DNA of 22,620 nucleotides from Novosphingobium sp. 9U (lineage in GTDB: Bacteria > Pseudomonadota > Alphaproteobacteria > Sphingomonadales > Sphingomonadaceae), in contig NZ_LR732476.1 in the NCBI RefSeq assembly GCF_902506425.1, positions 1 to 22,620 on the forward strand, read 5' to 3'. Of this stretch, positions 13,770-22,322 are shown piece after piece. Below the pieces are notes generated by a model. That model did no database searches, was not told the DNA's origin, and saw only the letters and a list, made by a program, of their open reading frames with translations. How positions within the stretch are numbered: the stretch's first letter is position 1; every line of letters begins with the position of its first letter. The translations under genes were made by a program, and so were the position numbers.

Positions 13770-16211
13770 ATGCAAAGGCTCACGTCGTTCGTGCTGCTTG
13801 CGGGCACTGCACTCGGAATGCTCGGGTTCGCAGGCGCGGCATCTGCCCAGTCGCAATCCGAGCCGCAGGCACAAGATCGTCCCGTTCGGGACCAGAGTGA
13901 GATCATCGTCACTGCCCGCAAGCGTGAAGAGTCAATCCTCAAGGTTCCCGTGGTTGAGGCGGTTGTCTCGGGTGAGACGATCGCACAAGCGCAGATCACC
14001 TCCCTGGAAAGCCTCGTCACTCGCGTGCCTGGCGTCAACATCGGCTCTGCGGTGCTTTCGATCGGGCCACAGATCTCGCTGCGAGGCGTCGGCACCAGCA
14101 GCCTCGACGCCGGCATCGACCAGTCCGTGTCGCTCAACGTCGACGGCCTCTCGCTGACGCAGGGTCTGGCCTATGCCGCGGGCGTGTTCGATCTCGCCCA
14201 GGCCGAAGTCCTGAAGGGGCCACAGGCCCTGTTCTTCGGCAAGAACAGCCCGGCGGGCGTGGTCTCGCTGCGCAGCAACGATCCCGGCAACGAGGTCGAG
14301 GTGATCGCCAGGCTGGGCTACGAGGCCGAGGCGCAAGAGAAACGCGGCGAGCTCATCCTTTCCACGCCCGTCACGGACACGTTTGGCGTACGTTTCGCCG
14401 GCATGGCCGACTTCCAAGATGGCTTCTTCCGCAATCGGGCCCAGAACCTCACGCCTGCAGCTGTCGGATCCGCCCGACCCTCGTTCAAGTACCCCGAGAG
14501 CCGGAGCTTCATCGTGCGCGGCACGGCGGTCTGGGAGCCGAGCGCCACCTTCAAGGCACGCCTGAAGGTGAACTACACCGTCGACGATGTGAAGGGTGAT
14601 GCATCGCACGGGCAGGTTACGACGTGCCCTGAAGGCATCGCTCCCTCTTCCACAGGCATCCTGTACCTCAATCCGCGAGAAGATTGTAAGCTCGATCGGG
14701 ACATATACGTCGTCTACTTCAATCCGGCGACTTTCACGGGCCGCAACTTCGGTGTTCCGTTCATTCGTCGCAAGCAGAAGTTCGGCACACTCGAGCTCAA
14801 CTACAATGCCAGCGACACAATCGGCCTGACGTCAGTGACGGGATATTACCGGGTCGATTCGGACTCGATGATCAATGCGGTTCAGACGGGTTTCGCGGGT
14901 TCGCCGTTTGCAGCCGATAACGCGTTCTACCGTAACGATTTCACTCAGGAACTGCGCCTCGATACGGAATTCGACGGACCGCTGAACCTTACACTTGGCG
15001 CGTTCTATCAGGACGGTGAGATCTACAACCAGATCCGGTTGCCGGTAAACCGCGCGATCCTGCCGCTCCCACTCTTCCCCAATGGCTATCTCGCGAACGG
15101 TTCGCACCACATCGATATCGAAGCGTACTCCGGCTTTGGACAGCTGCGGTACAAGATCGTGCCCACGCTGGAACTGGCGGTCGGCGCCCGTTATGCGCAT
15201 GAAACGCGTAGCGATCAGGTCTTCAACCTTGGCGGGGCGACGCCAGTCGACATCTCCCTGCCCAACAGGGGCAAGTTCAGCACTGCCAACGTCTCTCCGG
15301 AGGCGACGCTCACGTGGACGCCGACCGATGACTTCACCCTGTTCGGCGCGGTCAAGCAGGGCTACAAATCCGGATCGTTCACGATTACCACGCCGTCGGC
15401 AGCACCGGCTTTCGGCGACGAGAAGGTGCGCGGCGGCGAGGTCGGCGTGAAAACGCGATTGGCGAACCGCCAGTTGAACCTCAATCTCGCGGGCTACTAT
15501 TACGAGTACAAGGGCCTGCAGGTCGGCGTCTCGACGATCGATCCCGTGCTTGGCATCACCCAGGTGCAGACAGTGAACGCGGCGAGTGCGCGCGTTTACG
15601 GTATCGATTTCGATCTGACCTACCGCCCCAACAGAATCGAGGGTCTGATGGTCAGCGCGGCTGCGAACTGGAACAAGGCCAAGTTCGACGATTTCCGGGA
15701 TGCCCAGTGCACGCGCGGCCAGACGATCGCACAAGGCTGCAACTCGAACCGCGATCCGCGGACCGGTCTCTTCACAGGCCAGGACCTGACCGGTATCCCG
15801 CTGATCCGCGCGCCCGAATGGCAGCTGAGCGGGAACATCGACTATGACCTCCCTGTGTCGAGCACCGACAAGGTGCGGCTCGGTGTCGGAGCACAGTACA
15901 GCTCGCGCTACCTCACCGCGCTGGGACGTGGCGACCGGTTTTATCAGGACGCTTACGCCATGTTCGACGCCAACGTCGCTTACGTGGGCAACGACGGCAA
16001 GTGGGAGGTTTCGCTGCTCGGGCGCAACCTGGGAAACAAGATCACCACCGGCAGCTGCACTGCGTCGAACATCCAGGAAGGTCAAAATCCGCTGCGCTCC
16101 AGCACGCAGGTGTCGGGTGCTGCGACCAGCGGCTCAGCAGGCCTTCCCGAAGTGACCTGCGTAGCCCGGCGTGGACGCGAGATCTGGGCTCGCTTCAGCG
16201 TGAGTCTCTAG
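13770..16211 (+). CDS. TonB-dependent receptor (paralog of the 422-2911 receptor)
   Basis: This outer-membrane TonB-dependent receptor of 813 residues has a signal peptide over about residues 1-26 (ASA/QS). The TonB box and plug start SEIIVTARKREESILKVPV at about 43, with plug blocks QISLRGVGTSSLDAGIDQS and EVLKGPQALFFGKNSPAGV. The barrel contains FGAVKQGYKSGSF and ends REIWARFSVSL with a terminal hydrophobic strand. Most blocks align with the other receptor, including three cysteine pairs (about 286/306, 647/657, 763/797). It is transcribed from its own leader carrying the shared palindrome, so it is probably co-regulated with the SDR operon. It has a good ribosome site. Probable role: uptake of the compound processed by the cluster, or of a variant of it. 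Confidence 0.94.
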   Translation: MQRLTSFVLLAGTALGMLGFAGAASAQSQSEPQAQDRPVRDQSEIIVTARKREESILKVPVVEAVVSGETIAQAQITSLESLVTRVPGVNIGSAVLSIGPQISLRGVGTSSLDAGIDQSVSLNVDGLSLTQGLAYAAGVFDLAQAEVLKGPQALFFGKNSPAGVVSLRSNDPGNEVEVIARLGYEAEAQEKRGELILSTPVTDTFGVRFAGMADFQDGFFRNRAQNLTPAAVGSARPSFKYPESRSFIVRGTAVWEPSATFKARLKVNYTVDDVKGDASHGQVTTCPEGIAPSSTGILYLNPREDCKLDRDIYVVYFNPATFTGRNFGVPFIRRKQKFGTLELNYNASDTIGLTSVTGYYRVDSDSMINAVQTGFAGSPFAADNAFYRNDFTQELRLDTEFDGPLNLTLGAFYQDGEIYNQIRLPVNRAILPLPLFPNGYLANGSHHIDIEAYSGFGQLRYKIVPTLELAVGARYAHETRSDQVFNLGGATPVDISLPNRGKFSTANVSPEATLTWTPTDDFTLFGAVKQGYKSGSFTITTPSAAPAFGDEKVRGGEVGVKTRLANRQLNLNLAGYYYEYKGLQVGVSTIDPVLGITQVQTVNAASARVYGIDFDLTYRPNRIEGLMVSAAANWNKAKFDDFRDAQCTRGQTIAQGCNSNRDPRTGLFTGQDLTGIPLIRAPEWQLSGNIDYDLPVSSTDKVRLGVGAQYSSRYLTALGRGDRFYQDAYAMFDANVAYVGNDGKWEVSLLGRNLGNKITTGSCTASNIQEGQNPLRSSTQVSGAATSGSAGLPEVTCVARRGREIWARFSVSL

Positions 16212-16557
16212 CCGCCTGGGCCCGCCTGACCTTAGGTTGACTTGCGCTCCCCGGCCTGGCGAGCCAAGTTAATCACCGAACCGTAGTCTGCAATTAAGAA
16301 CAAGGCTCGCGCTTTATATAATCACTGGCGTGAGCTGACAAACCGCTCTCGGCCGCCGGTAACCCAGGTACGATCATGCACCGCGTTGTGACCAATCCCA
16401 TGATGCTGCCGTTGGTTCACATTCGCGCCGGCAGTTGGACGCGGGTCCGCGGCTTGGCGCCTAGGCTGCTAATGGGCAAATGGCATCAACAAGCGAGTGA
16501 ACTTAGGTCCGAACTGCTGTAGGATTGGGTGCTGCGGCGGGGGCATGGAGACAGGCA
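16212..16557. other. Non-coding gap between receptor and integrase remnant
   Basis: No gene is recognised here. A TATAAT hexamer at 16317-16322 with TTAAGA 17 bases upstream could be a promoter toward the integrase remnant, but it lies more than 200 bases before it. No clear intrinsic terminator follows the receptor stop; a GC-rich imperfect stem near 16240-16270 lacks a T-tract. The segment is probably the junction between the catabolic island and accessory DNA. Confidence 0.3.
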
Positions 16558-17188
16558 ATGGGACACTCCTCGCTGGACCCTGCATTCGATGATCTTCGAC
16601 CCTGGAACGAAGGGCGGGTGGTCGGAGCTAAGCGGGCACTCAAACCGCAGCAGGTCTGGGCTATTCGGTTCTGGCTCCACCAGCACCGAAGGCTACGAGA
16701 TCGCGCACTCTTCGACTTCGCTATCGACAGCAAACTCCGTGGCTGCGACGGGTCAAAGTTCGGATCGGAGACATAACAGCCGGTGGTCGCATCCGCGACC
16801 GGGCGATCGTGGTGCAGCAAAAGACCAAGCGGCCGGTGCAATTCGAGATCGTTGAACCCGCTCGGCAGTCCCTGCTCTCCTGGCCTGAGCGACGTGGAGG
16901 CACCTTGAACGATTTCGTTTTCCCGAGCCGCAACGGCTACATGGATCACATGAGCACGAGGCAGTATGGCAGGCTTGTGAGGGAGTGGGTTACAGGCATC
17001 GGCCTTCAGGCTGAGGAGTACGGAACGCACTCGCTTCGGCGCACCAAAGCATCAATCATCTACAAGGCTACCGGCAACCTACGTGCCGTGCAGATCCTGC
17101 TTGGTCACGCCAAAATCGAGAGCACCGTCCGTTATCTCGCGTGGACGTAGAAGACGCGCTTGAACTATCGGAGCGAACAGAGATTTGA
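16558..17188 (+). pseudogene. Tyrosine recombinase (phage-type integrase), frameshifted
   Basis: This is a remnant of a tyrosine-type site-specific recombinase of about 210 residues, which would cut and rejoin DNA. The N-terminal part, GHSSLDPAFDD through ALFDFAIDSKLRGCD, supplies the first catalytic Arg. The reading then shifts frame at 16750-16752 and resumes VKVRIGDITAGGRIR, with later THSLRRTKASIIY (HxxR) and LLGHAKIESTVRYL (final His and Tyr). A second shift at about 17138-17140 is needed to reach VDVEDALELSERTEI and the TGA at 17186-17188. Both shifts equal loss of one base in or next to a G run. The catalytic residues are all present in the pieces. Either it is a true pseudogene or the sequence has indel errors. 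Confidence 0.8.
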
Positions 17189-17423
17189 TTTTTGTTGGCG
17201 CGGCCAGTCACGCGCGCGACGTGAAGCGACACATAGCCCGGATCGGCGCCAGCAGCGCAGCGGCGGTGACCCACTTCCGGCCACTCAGACCGCCCTTCCC
17301 GATCGCCGACTTTTGCCCGTTGTTCACCTAGATGGCCGACCGCCTTCAGAGCGCCGGGCTCGACAGCGAAGTGGCTCAATCAGGTGGAAACCGCGCACAA
17401 ACGAATGCACCACCTCTTCCGAC

Positions 17424-18098
17424 CTAGCGTCGGCCCCTATAGGGCTCACAGGCGAGCCCGTCGCTGTCGCCATCAAGGTTCGGATTGTATGCTGCCGTTC
17501 CTCTGCGCATCGGAGCCGCTCCTGCGGCTCGGGCCTGATCGCAGTTACGGTACATGTACCCTGAGCTTCTAGGCTGCCAGCGGACCGGCGCACTCCATTG
17601 TCCAGAGCTGGGTGAGCGCAGCGCGTCAGGATCGCGCGGATGGGCGCGCCTCCAATCCACTGGCATGTCGAACTTGGTCGCCCAGATCCCGACCTTTCCG
17701 ACCCTCGCGCGAGCCTCAATCACTGCATAGTCGGCCCGTCCATTCTCCAAAACGATCGCGTATCCTTGCGCAACGAGCTGCGCTGCCACGTCCTGTCCGT
17801 TGATCATGCAGTTCGCCACGGTCCTGTTGTACACGTCGGTTTCACGACGAATGCAGGTGACCAGGCGATTGTCGATCAGCACGCCAAGCGCAGAGGCAGC
17901 GTCAGCCCCGCACGCCCATTCCGAATGATTTACCTGACAGGTCTGGCGATACTCCGGCGCGTCGACCCCGAACAAGCGGACCTTCGTGCCCGCGACCTCA
18001 AAGCTGTCACCGTCGCCAGCGTGGGCGGTACCGGTGATCGTTTGTGCAACGGCGGGCTGAAACGACGCGAGGGCCGCGAGGATGGCGAGGCGGATCAT
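17424..18098 (-). CDS. Secreted thermonuclease-family protein with excalibur domain
   Basis: This 224-residue protein has a signal peptide over about residues 1-18 (AVAQ), so it acts in the periplasm or outside. The staphylococcal nuclease-like domain follows: DGDSFEV, VRLFGVDAPE (Arg and Glu matching catalytic positions of the family) and YNRTVANC (third catalytic Arg). IWATKF ends the domain. The C-terminal excalibur calcium-binding motif is YRNCDQARAAGAAP with DGDSDGLACE. Such proteins cleave nucleic acids with calcium. It is on the opposite strand to its neighbours and divergent from the HNH gene with a 198-base intergenic space. Relation to the HNH genes is unproven. Confidence 0.88.
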   Translation of the reverse strand: MIRLAILAALASFQPAVAQTITGTAHAGDGDSFEVAGTKVRLFGVDAPEYRQTCQVNHSEWACGADAASALGVLIDNRLVTCIRRETDVYNRTVANCMINGQDVAAQLVAQGYAIVLENGRADYAVIEARARVGKVGIWATKFDMPVDWRRAHPRDPDALRSPSSGQWSAPVRWQPRSSGYMYRNCDQARAAGAAPMRRGTAAYNPNLDGDSDGLACEPYRGRR

Positions 18099-18204
18099 GG
18101 TGCGGAGGCTACGCAGGTTGGATTACCAGAGAATTGATCGCGATCATCTAACAGACGGTCCTGGGTCGGTGACCGGCCTTCTTCATCCGTCGCTTGATAG
18201 ATCA

Positions 18205-18239
18205 CATCAATTCAGGGATGGACTGAACCCAGGTTGATG
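18205..18239. promoter_or_regulatory. Interrupted inverted repeat upstream of the HNH gene
   Basis: CATCAA and TTGATG flank inner arms TTCAG and CTGAA, with a 7-base centre and a 6-base bulge on the right side. It lies in the intergenic region between the divergent nuclease gene and the HNH gene, about 60 bases before the HNH start. It could be an operator or a leader hairpin; evidence is only the symmetry. Confidence 0.25.
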
Positions 18240-18296
18240 ACTGTTCATAGTAGACCTGACATTGCGCTAGCATGAGAATGGCGCCACGTTCTCGGC

Positions 18297-19211
18297 ATGA
18301 AAGGCGTCTTCGAGATCAGCGGTGCGTCGCGCTACGATGACCTAATTGCTGAGCGCTATCACTTCCCGCGCATCTACCTACGTGCAGCCGAAGCGTGCGT
18401 CGGCGATTGGATTGTCTATCGAGAAACCGGCTCGGCCGGCGGTCGAAAGGCGTATGTGGGGGCCGGTCGGGTGCACAGCATCGACCCTGATCCCGCTGAC
18501 CGCACCCTCTTCTACGCCCGCATCAAAGACTTCATCGAGTTCGACGGTCCTGTGCCGTACCGCGATCCGGACGGCCGCTTCCAGGAGCGCATGCTGCGCG
18601 AACTGGACGATCCGGCCACCGCCGGTCGGACGCTGCGCGGCCGCTCGGTTCGCGCCATCGACGATGCTGACTTTGCCGCCATCGTGAACGCCGGCTTGGT
18701 CGACACGCTGTCCCCCGAATATGCGATCCGGCTCGAGCTCGATCCACGGCACATCGATGCCTCGACTGCCACTTTGCTGGCCTCACCGCCTGACGAGCGG
18801 CGCATCGCGCAGCTACTGCTCAACCGCAAGGTGCGCAGCGCCGCCTTCCGAGGCCATGTTCTCGACGCTTATGACAGCCGGTGCGCGGTAACAGGTCTGC
18901 GCATGGTCAATGGTGGCGGCAAGGCCGAGGCTCAGGCCGCGCATATCTGGAGCGTCGCCGATGGCGGGCCGGATGTCGTACAGAATGGCATTGCCCTCTC
19001 TGCGACCGCGCACTGGCTGTTCGACCGCCACCTCATCAGCCTCGATGACGAGTGCCGACTACTGGTGTCGCACAACAAGGTGCCGTCCGAGCTCATGCGC
19101 CTGTTCCCGCAACCGGGCGAGCGCGTGCACCTGCCTGCCGATCCACGGCTGCATCCGCGCCCCGACTATGTCGCCCGGCACCGTGCACGCTTCGCAGGGC
19201 TCGACGCTTGA
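18297..19211 (+). CDS. HNH endonuclease with possible PUA/EVE-like N-terminal domain
   Basis: This 304-residue protein has an HNH_2-type nuclease domain at about residues 180-270. CAVTGLRM (Cys196), AAHIWSVADGGPDVVQNGI (His216) and HWLFDRHLISLDDE form the beta-beta-alpha metal site and typical surroundings. The N-terminal 100 residues (FEISGASRYDDL, YHFPRIYLRAAEACVGDWIVYRE, YVGAGRVHSI) resemble the layout of PUA-superfamily readers such as EVE, which is inference from the 'VGDxxxxY...G.GxV' pattern. Such fusions can act as modified-DNA restriction enzymes. The stop codon overlaps the TTG start of the methyltransferase gene (TTGA), so the two are coupled. The full gene is intact. Confidence 0.82.
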   Translation: MKGVFEISGASRYDDLIAERYHFPRIYLRAAEACVGDWIVYRETGSAGGRKAYVGAGRVHSIDPDPADRTLFYARIKDFIEFDGPVPYRDPDGRFQERMLRELDDPATAGRTLRGRSVRAIDDADFAAIVNAGLVDTLSPEYAIRLELDPRHIDASTATLLASPPDERRIAQLLLNRKVRSAAFRGHVLDAYDSRCAVTGLRMVNGGGKAEAQAAHIWSVADGGPDVVQNGIALSATAHWLFDRHLISLDDECRLLVSHNKVPSELMRLFPQPGERVHLPADPRLHPRPDYVARHRARFAGLDA

Positions 19212-20954
19212 GCGGGTACTCGGACGTCATCGCTGCCTATGATGGCCAAGCCAACATGCTGGCCGAGAGGTATGAGGCGGTATCGTCCGAACGGATGCTG
19301 GCGCAGGTATTGGCCCTTATCGCTGTTGAAAGTGACGGCAAACTTGCCCTCGATGTCGGCGCTGGCACTGGGCGTGACGCGGCTTGGCTGACCTCTCTCG
19401 GCTACGAGGTCGTGGCGGCCGAGCCGGCTCCTGAAATGCGCCGGATCGCAGCCGAGAAGCATCAGAGCCGCGGCATCCGGTGGGTGAGCGATGCCCTGCC
19501 CTCTCTCGACCATGTTCATGAGCTTGGGCTTGCCTACGAACTCGTGCTGCTGTCAGCTGTTTGGCAGCACGTCGCGCCTGCCGATCGGCCTCGCGCCTTC
19601 CGCAAACTCGCCTCGCTGATGAAGCCGGGCGGCGTGCTGGTGATGACGCTGCGCCACGGTCCCGCGCCGTCCGGTATGCAGATGCACCCGACTTCAACTG
19701 CCGAAATCGAGGGACTGGCCCGGGTACATGGGCTGGAGGTGCTGCGGGTTGCGACCTCCAGTGATCAGGGCGGACGCGCCGGTGTGACCTGGGACGTCAT
19801 GGCGCTGCGCATGCCCGATGACGGCACCGGCGCGCTCCCGCTGGTGCGCGGGATCGTCCTATCCGACGAGAAGTCGTCTACCTATAAGCTGGCGCTGCTC
19901 CGGTCCGTGGCACGCATTGCTGAATATGCACCTGCTGCAGCTACGCCGACACCTGAAGGCCGCGATGCAGTCGAGGTGCCACTGGGTCTAGTCGCACTGA
20001 ACTGGCTGCGAATGTACCTGCCGCTGGTGCGAGCCGGACTTCCACAGATGCCGGGCAACATCGGCACCGATCGGCTAGGCTTTGCCAAGGATGGCTTCGA
20101 AGCGCTGCTGGCGCTTGGCACGGCGCCGATCGAGCTGCGGGTCGGTGCTTCGCTCAGCGGCGAGCAGGCCGCTGCAGTGGCCTCTGCCCTTTCGCGGGCG
20201 GCGCACACGATTGCCAAGATGCCAGCGACCTTCACCCGCTATCCTAACAGCGACATGCAGGTGTTCGGCGTCAGCCGCGCGCGACGGAGAGGCGCACCCG
20301 TAACCGTACTTGACCTTGAAATGCTACGCAGCTGGGGTCTGATCGAAGTGCCAGGTCATTTGTGGCGGGCCATGTCCCGCTTCGGTTCCTGGATCGAGCC
20401 GATGCTGGTGGCTGAATGGTCGCGCCTCATCCGCGGCTATGCCGATCGAATGGGTTTGGCGGTCGCGCCGGTGCTGCGGAAGCCGCCCTTGCCTGGGCAG
20501 AGCCGGTGCGCACCACCGGGCTTGGCCGCGGTATCGTTCAGCGGCTTCTCGATCGCGGGCAATCCATGGAATGCGTCTGGACAGGACGACCGCTCAACCG
20601 AAAACCTTCGACATCGATCACTGCCTGCCCTGGTCGGTCTGGCCCTGCGGCGACCTGTGGAACCTCATGCCAGCCCACGCCCGTGTCAACCAGCACGAGA
20701 AGCGTGACAGGCTACCCTCGGCCGCGGCAATGGCCAACGCGCGGGAGAGGAATGTAGGATGGTGGGAAGCCGCCTACCTGGATGATGAGGCGCTAAAGCT
20801 TCGCTTCTTCCGCGAGGCGGCTTCCGCACTGCCCTTGAGCAGCCCTCAGAGCAGCACCGCAGTGTACGACGCATTGGACTGGCGACGCCTGCGGCTATGG
20901 CAGGACCAACAGGTGCCGCAATGGACGCCGCCCGGCGCCTCTACTTGGAGCTGA
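19208..20954 (+). pseudogene. SAM methyltransferase-HNH endonuclease fusion, two frameshifts
   Basis: The gene would encode about 580 residues in three pieces. An N-terminal class I SAM-dependent methyltransferase contains the cofactor motif LALDVGAGTGRDAAWL, an acidic strand end VVAAEPAPEM, and LMKPGGVLVMTLRHG. A middle helical domain (STYKLALLRSVARIAEYAP, VPLGLVALNWLRMYLPLV) follows. A C-terminal HNH domain contains MECVWTGRPLNRK, FDIDHCLPWSVWPCGDLWN and NQHEKRDRLPSA. The frame changes near 20452-20460 (GGG run) and again at 20601-20604 (AAAA run), each equal to loss of one base. The start is TTG 19208, overlapping the HNH stop, with AGGG 8 bases upstream; the fold begins there (GYSDVIAAYDGQANML). 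If the indels are real, the first piece would end in an unrelated tail near 20707 and lose the nuclease domain. Confidence 0.78.
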
Positions 20955-20969
20955 CCCACTTGCGTTGGG

Positions 20970-20980
20970 GTGGACGCCCC
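20970..20980 (+). repeat. Left subterminal inverted repeat of the IS
   Basis: GTGGACGCCCC is the exact reverse complement of 22312-22322. It sits 57 bases before the transposase start. Confidence 0.75.
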
Positions 20981-21007
20981 CTGACGGCATCTATGTGCCA
21001 AAGTGGA

Positions 21008-21021
21008 GGTGTTGAAACACC
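21008..21021 (+). promoter_or_regulatory. Hairpin before the transposase start
   Basis: GGTGT-TGAA-ACACC is a perfect 5-bp stem with a 4-base loop, ending 5 bases before the AGGAGG ribosome site at 21027-21032. It could limit translation of the transposase mRNA, but this is inferred from position only. Confidence 0.3.
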
Positions 21022-21037
21022 ACTGTAGGAGGCGTCC

Positions 21038-22063
21038 ATGGACGAGGTTAGCACAGTCGGCATCGATTTGGCCAAGTCGGTTTTTCAGGTGCACGGGTCG
21101 GGATCAGATGGATCTGTCGTGATCCGCAAGAAGCTACGTCGAGACCAGGTTTTGGCATTCTTCGCTCAGTTGCCTCGTTGCGTTGTTGCGATGGAGGCCT
21201 GTGCAAGCGCTCATTATTGGGCGCGTGAGATCGCAGCTCTGGGCCATGACACGCGCCTCATCCCGCCGGCATATGTGAAGCCGTTCGTGAAGCGTCAGAA
21301 GAACGACATGGCTGATGCAGAAGCAATTTGCGAGGCCGCTCAGCGTCCAACGATGCGGTTCGTGCAAGGCAAGAGCGCACAATCTCAGGCATCGGCGGTC
21401 GTCTTTCGTACCCGCGATCTGCTCGTTCGCCAGCGCACCCAGCTAATCAACGCGCTACGCGGGCACCTTACTGAGTTCGGCTATATCGTGCGGCAGGGTA
21501 TGGGGCACGTGAGCAAGCTGGTCGATCTGGTCCAGGATCCTACATCTGACATCCCGGATGAGGCACGGCCGGTGCTCGTGATCATGGCGGAGAGCTTCCA
21601 GGCGCTGCAATCGCAGATCACTCTTCTTGATCGCGAGATCGCCGCTCGTGCAAAGGCAGACCCCGTCGCGAAGCGGCTGATGACCATTCCAGGTGTCGGC
21701 CCTGTCGTGGCAACGGCGCTGGTGGCGCTGGCGCCCGCTGCGAGCACCTTCAAGCGCGGGCGTGACTTTGCAGCCTGGCTTGGACTCGTCCCGAGGCAGC
21801 ATTCCAGCGGTGGCAAGGAGCGCCTCGGTCGTACAACGAAAATGGGTGAACGCAGCTTACGGCGGCTGTTAATACTCGGCGCGAGCTCGGCCGCCAAGGT
21901 TGCGGCACGTAATCCCGACAAGGCTGGCGCATGGCTGGCCGGCATGCTGGCGCGCAAGCCGCGGATGCTGGTCACCGTCGCGCTTGCGAACAAGATGGCT
22001 AGGATCGTCTGGGCGCTGACGGCGCATGGCGGCTCCTACAGAGCTCCGGCCGTGGCGGCGTAA
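21038..22063 (+). CDS. IS110 family transposase (IS1111-type)
   Basis: This 341-residue DEDD recombinase moves the insertion sequence using a guide RNA. The N-terminal RuvC-like domain shows GIDLAKSVFQVHG (first Asp), VAMEACASAHYWARE (Glu) and KNDMADAEAICEA (paired Asp residues). The C-terminal Transposase_20 domain has IPGVGPVVATALVA, FAAWLGLVPRQHSSGGKERLG and LRRLLILGASSAAKVA with the conserved Ser region. Length is normal for the family and the frame is intact, so it may be active. AGGAGG lies 5 bases before ATG. The 3' non-coding segment up to the right repeat is 248 bases. Confidence 0.95.
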   Translation: MDEVSTVGIDLAKSVFQVHGSGSDGSVVIRKKLRRDQVLAFFAQLPRCVVAMEACASAHYWAREIAALGHDTRLIPPAYVKPFVKRQKNDMADAEAICEAAQRPTMRFVQGKSAQSQASAVVFRTRDLLVRQRTQLINALRGHLTEFGYIVRQGMGHVSKLVDLVQDPTSDIPDEARPVLVIMAESFQALQSQITLLDREIAARAKADPVAKRLMTIPGVGPVVATALVALAPAASTFKRGRDFAAWLGLVPRQHSSGGKERLGRTTKMGERSLRRLLILGASSAAKVAARNPDKAGAWLAGMLARKPRMLVTVALANKMARIVWALTAHGGSYRAPAVAA

Positions 22064-22311
22064 CCCGCAAGGCTTGAGGCGTCAGGGACGCAAGGAAGGT
22101 CAGTAGAGAGGTATGGCGCAACGGTCAGAAGACGGGGTCGGGAAAACCAGTGAAATGTCCAGGCGCCTTGAGCGCGCACTTGCGGTCTGGACCCGATCCG
22201 CGATCTCCATACAGGCCAGCAGCCGTGATAAAGGCTGCATTAACAGGCCGGACACACGGAAGCACCTGATCCTGCGCGAACAAATCTCTCAAACACCCCC
22301 TTGTATCCGGC
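22064..22311 (+). ncRNA. Candidate guide (seek/bridge) RNA region of the IS
   Basis: Between the transposase stop and the right inverted repeat are 248 non-coding bases. In IS1111-type elements the guide RNA is encoded downstream of the transposase gene, so this segment is where it is expected. No RNA fold was computed, and exact ends are unknown. The open frames crossing it look like shadows. Confidence 0.4.
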
Positions 22312-22322
22312 GGGGCGTCCAC
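22312..22322 (-). repeat. Right subterminal inverted repeat of the IS
   Basis: GGGGCGTCCAC is the exact reverse complement of 20970-20980 and marks the right end of the IS1111-type element. Confidence 0.75.

Noticed and set aside
14832..16085. 417-codon minus-strand open frame opposite the second TonB receptor
   Set aside because: It is a shadow of the receptor gene, with Arg/Val/Glu-rich antisense character and no family resemblance. The similar frame at 9208-10326 opposite the P450 gene is rejected for the same reason.
16240..16270. GC-rich imperfect stem after the second receptor
   Set aside because: The arms pair poorly and no run of T follows, so it is not called a terminator.
17189..17423. 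Non-coding stretch with a TTGCCCGTTGTTCAC-like segment resembling the end repeats
   Set aside because: The similarity to the repeat at 232-269 and 22342-22378 is too short to call a third copy, and open frames here have no recognisable content.
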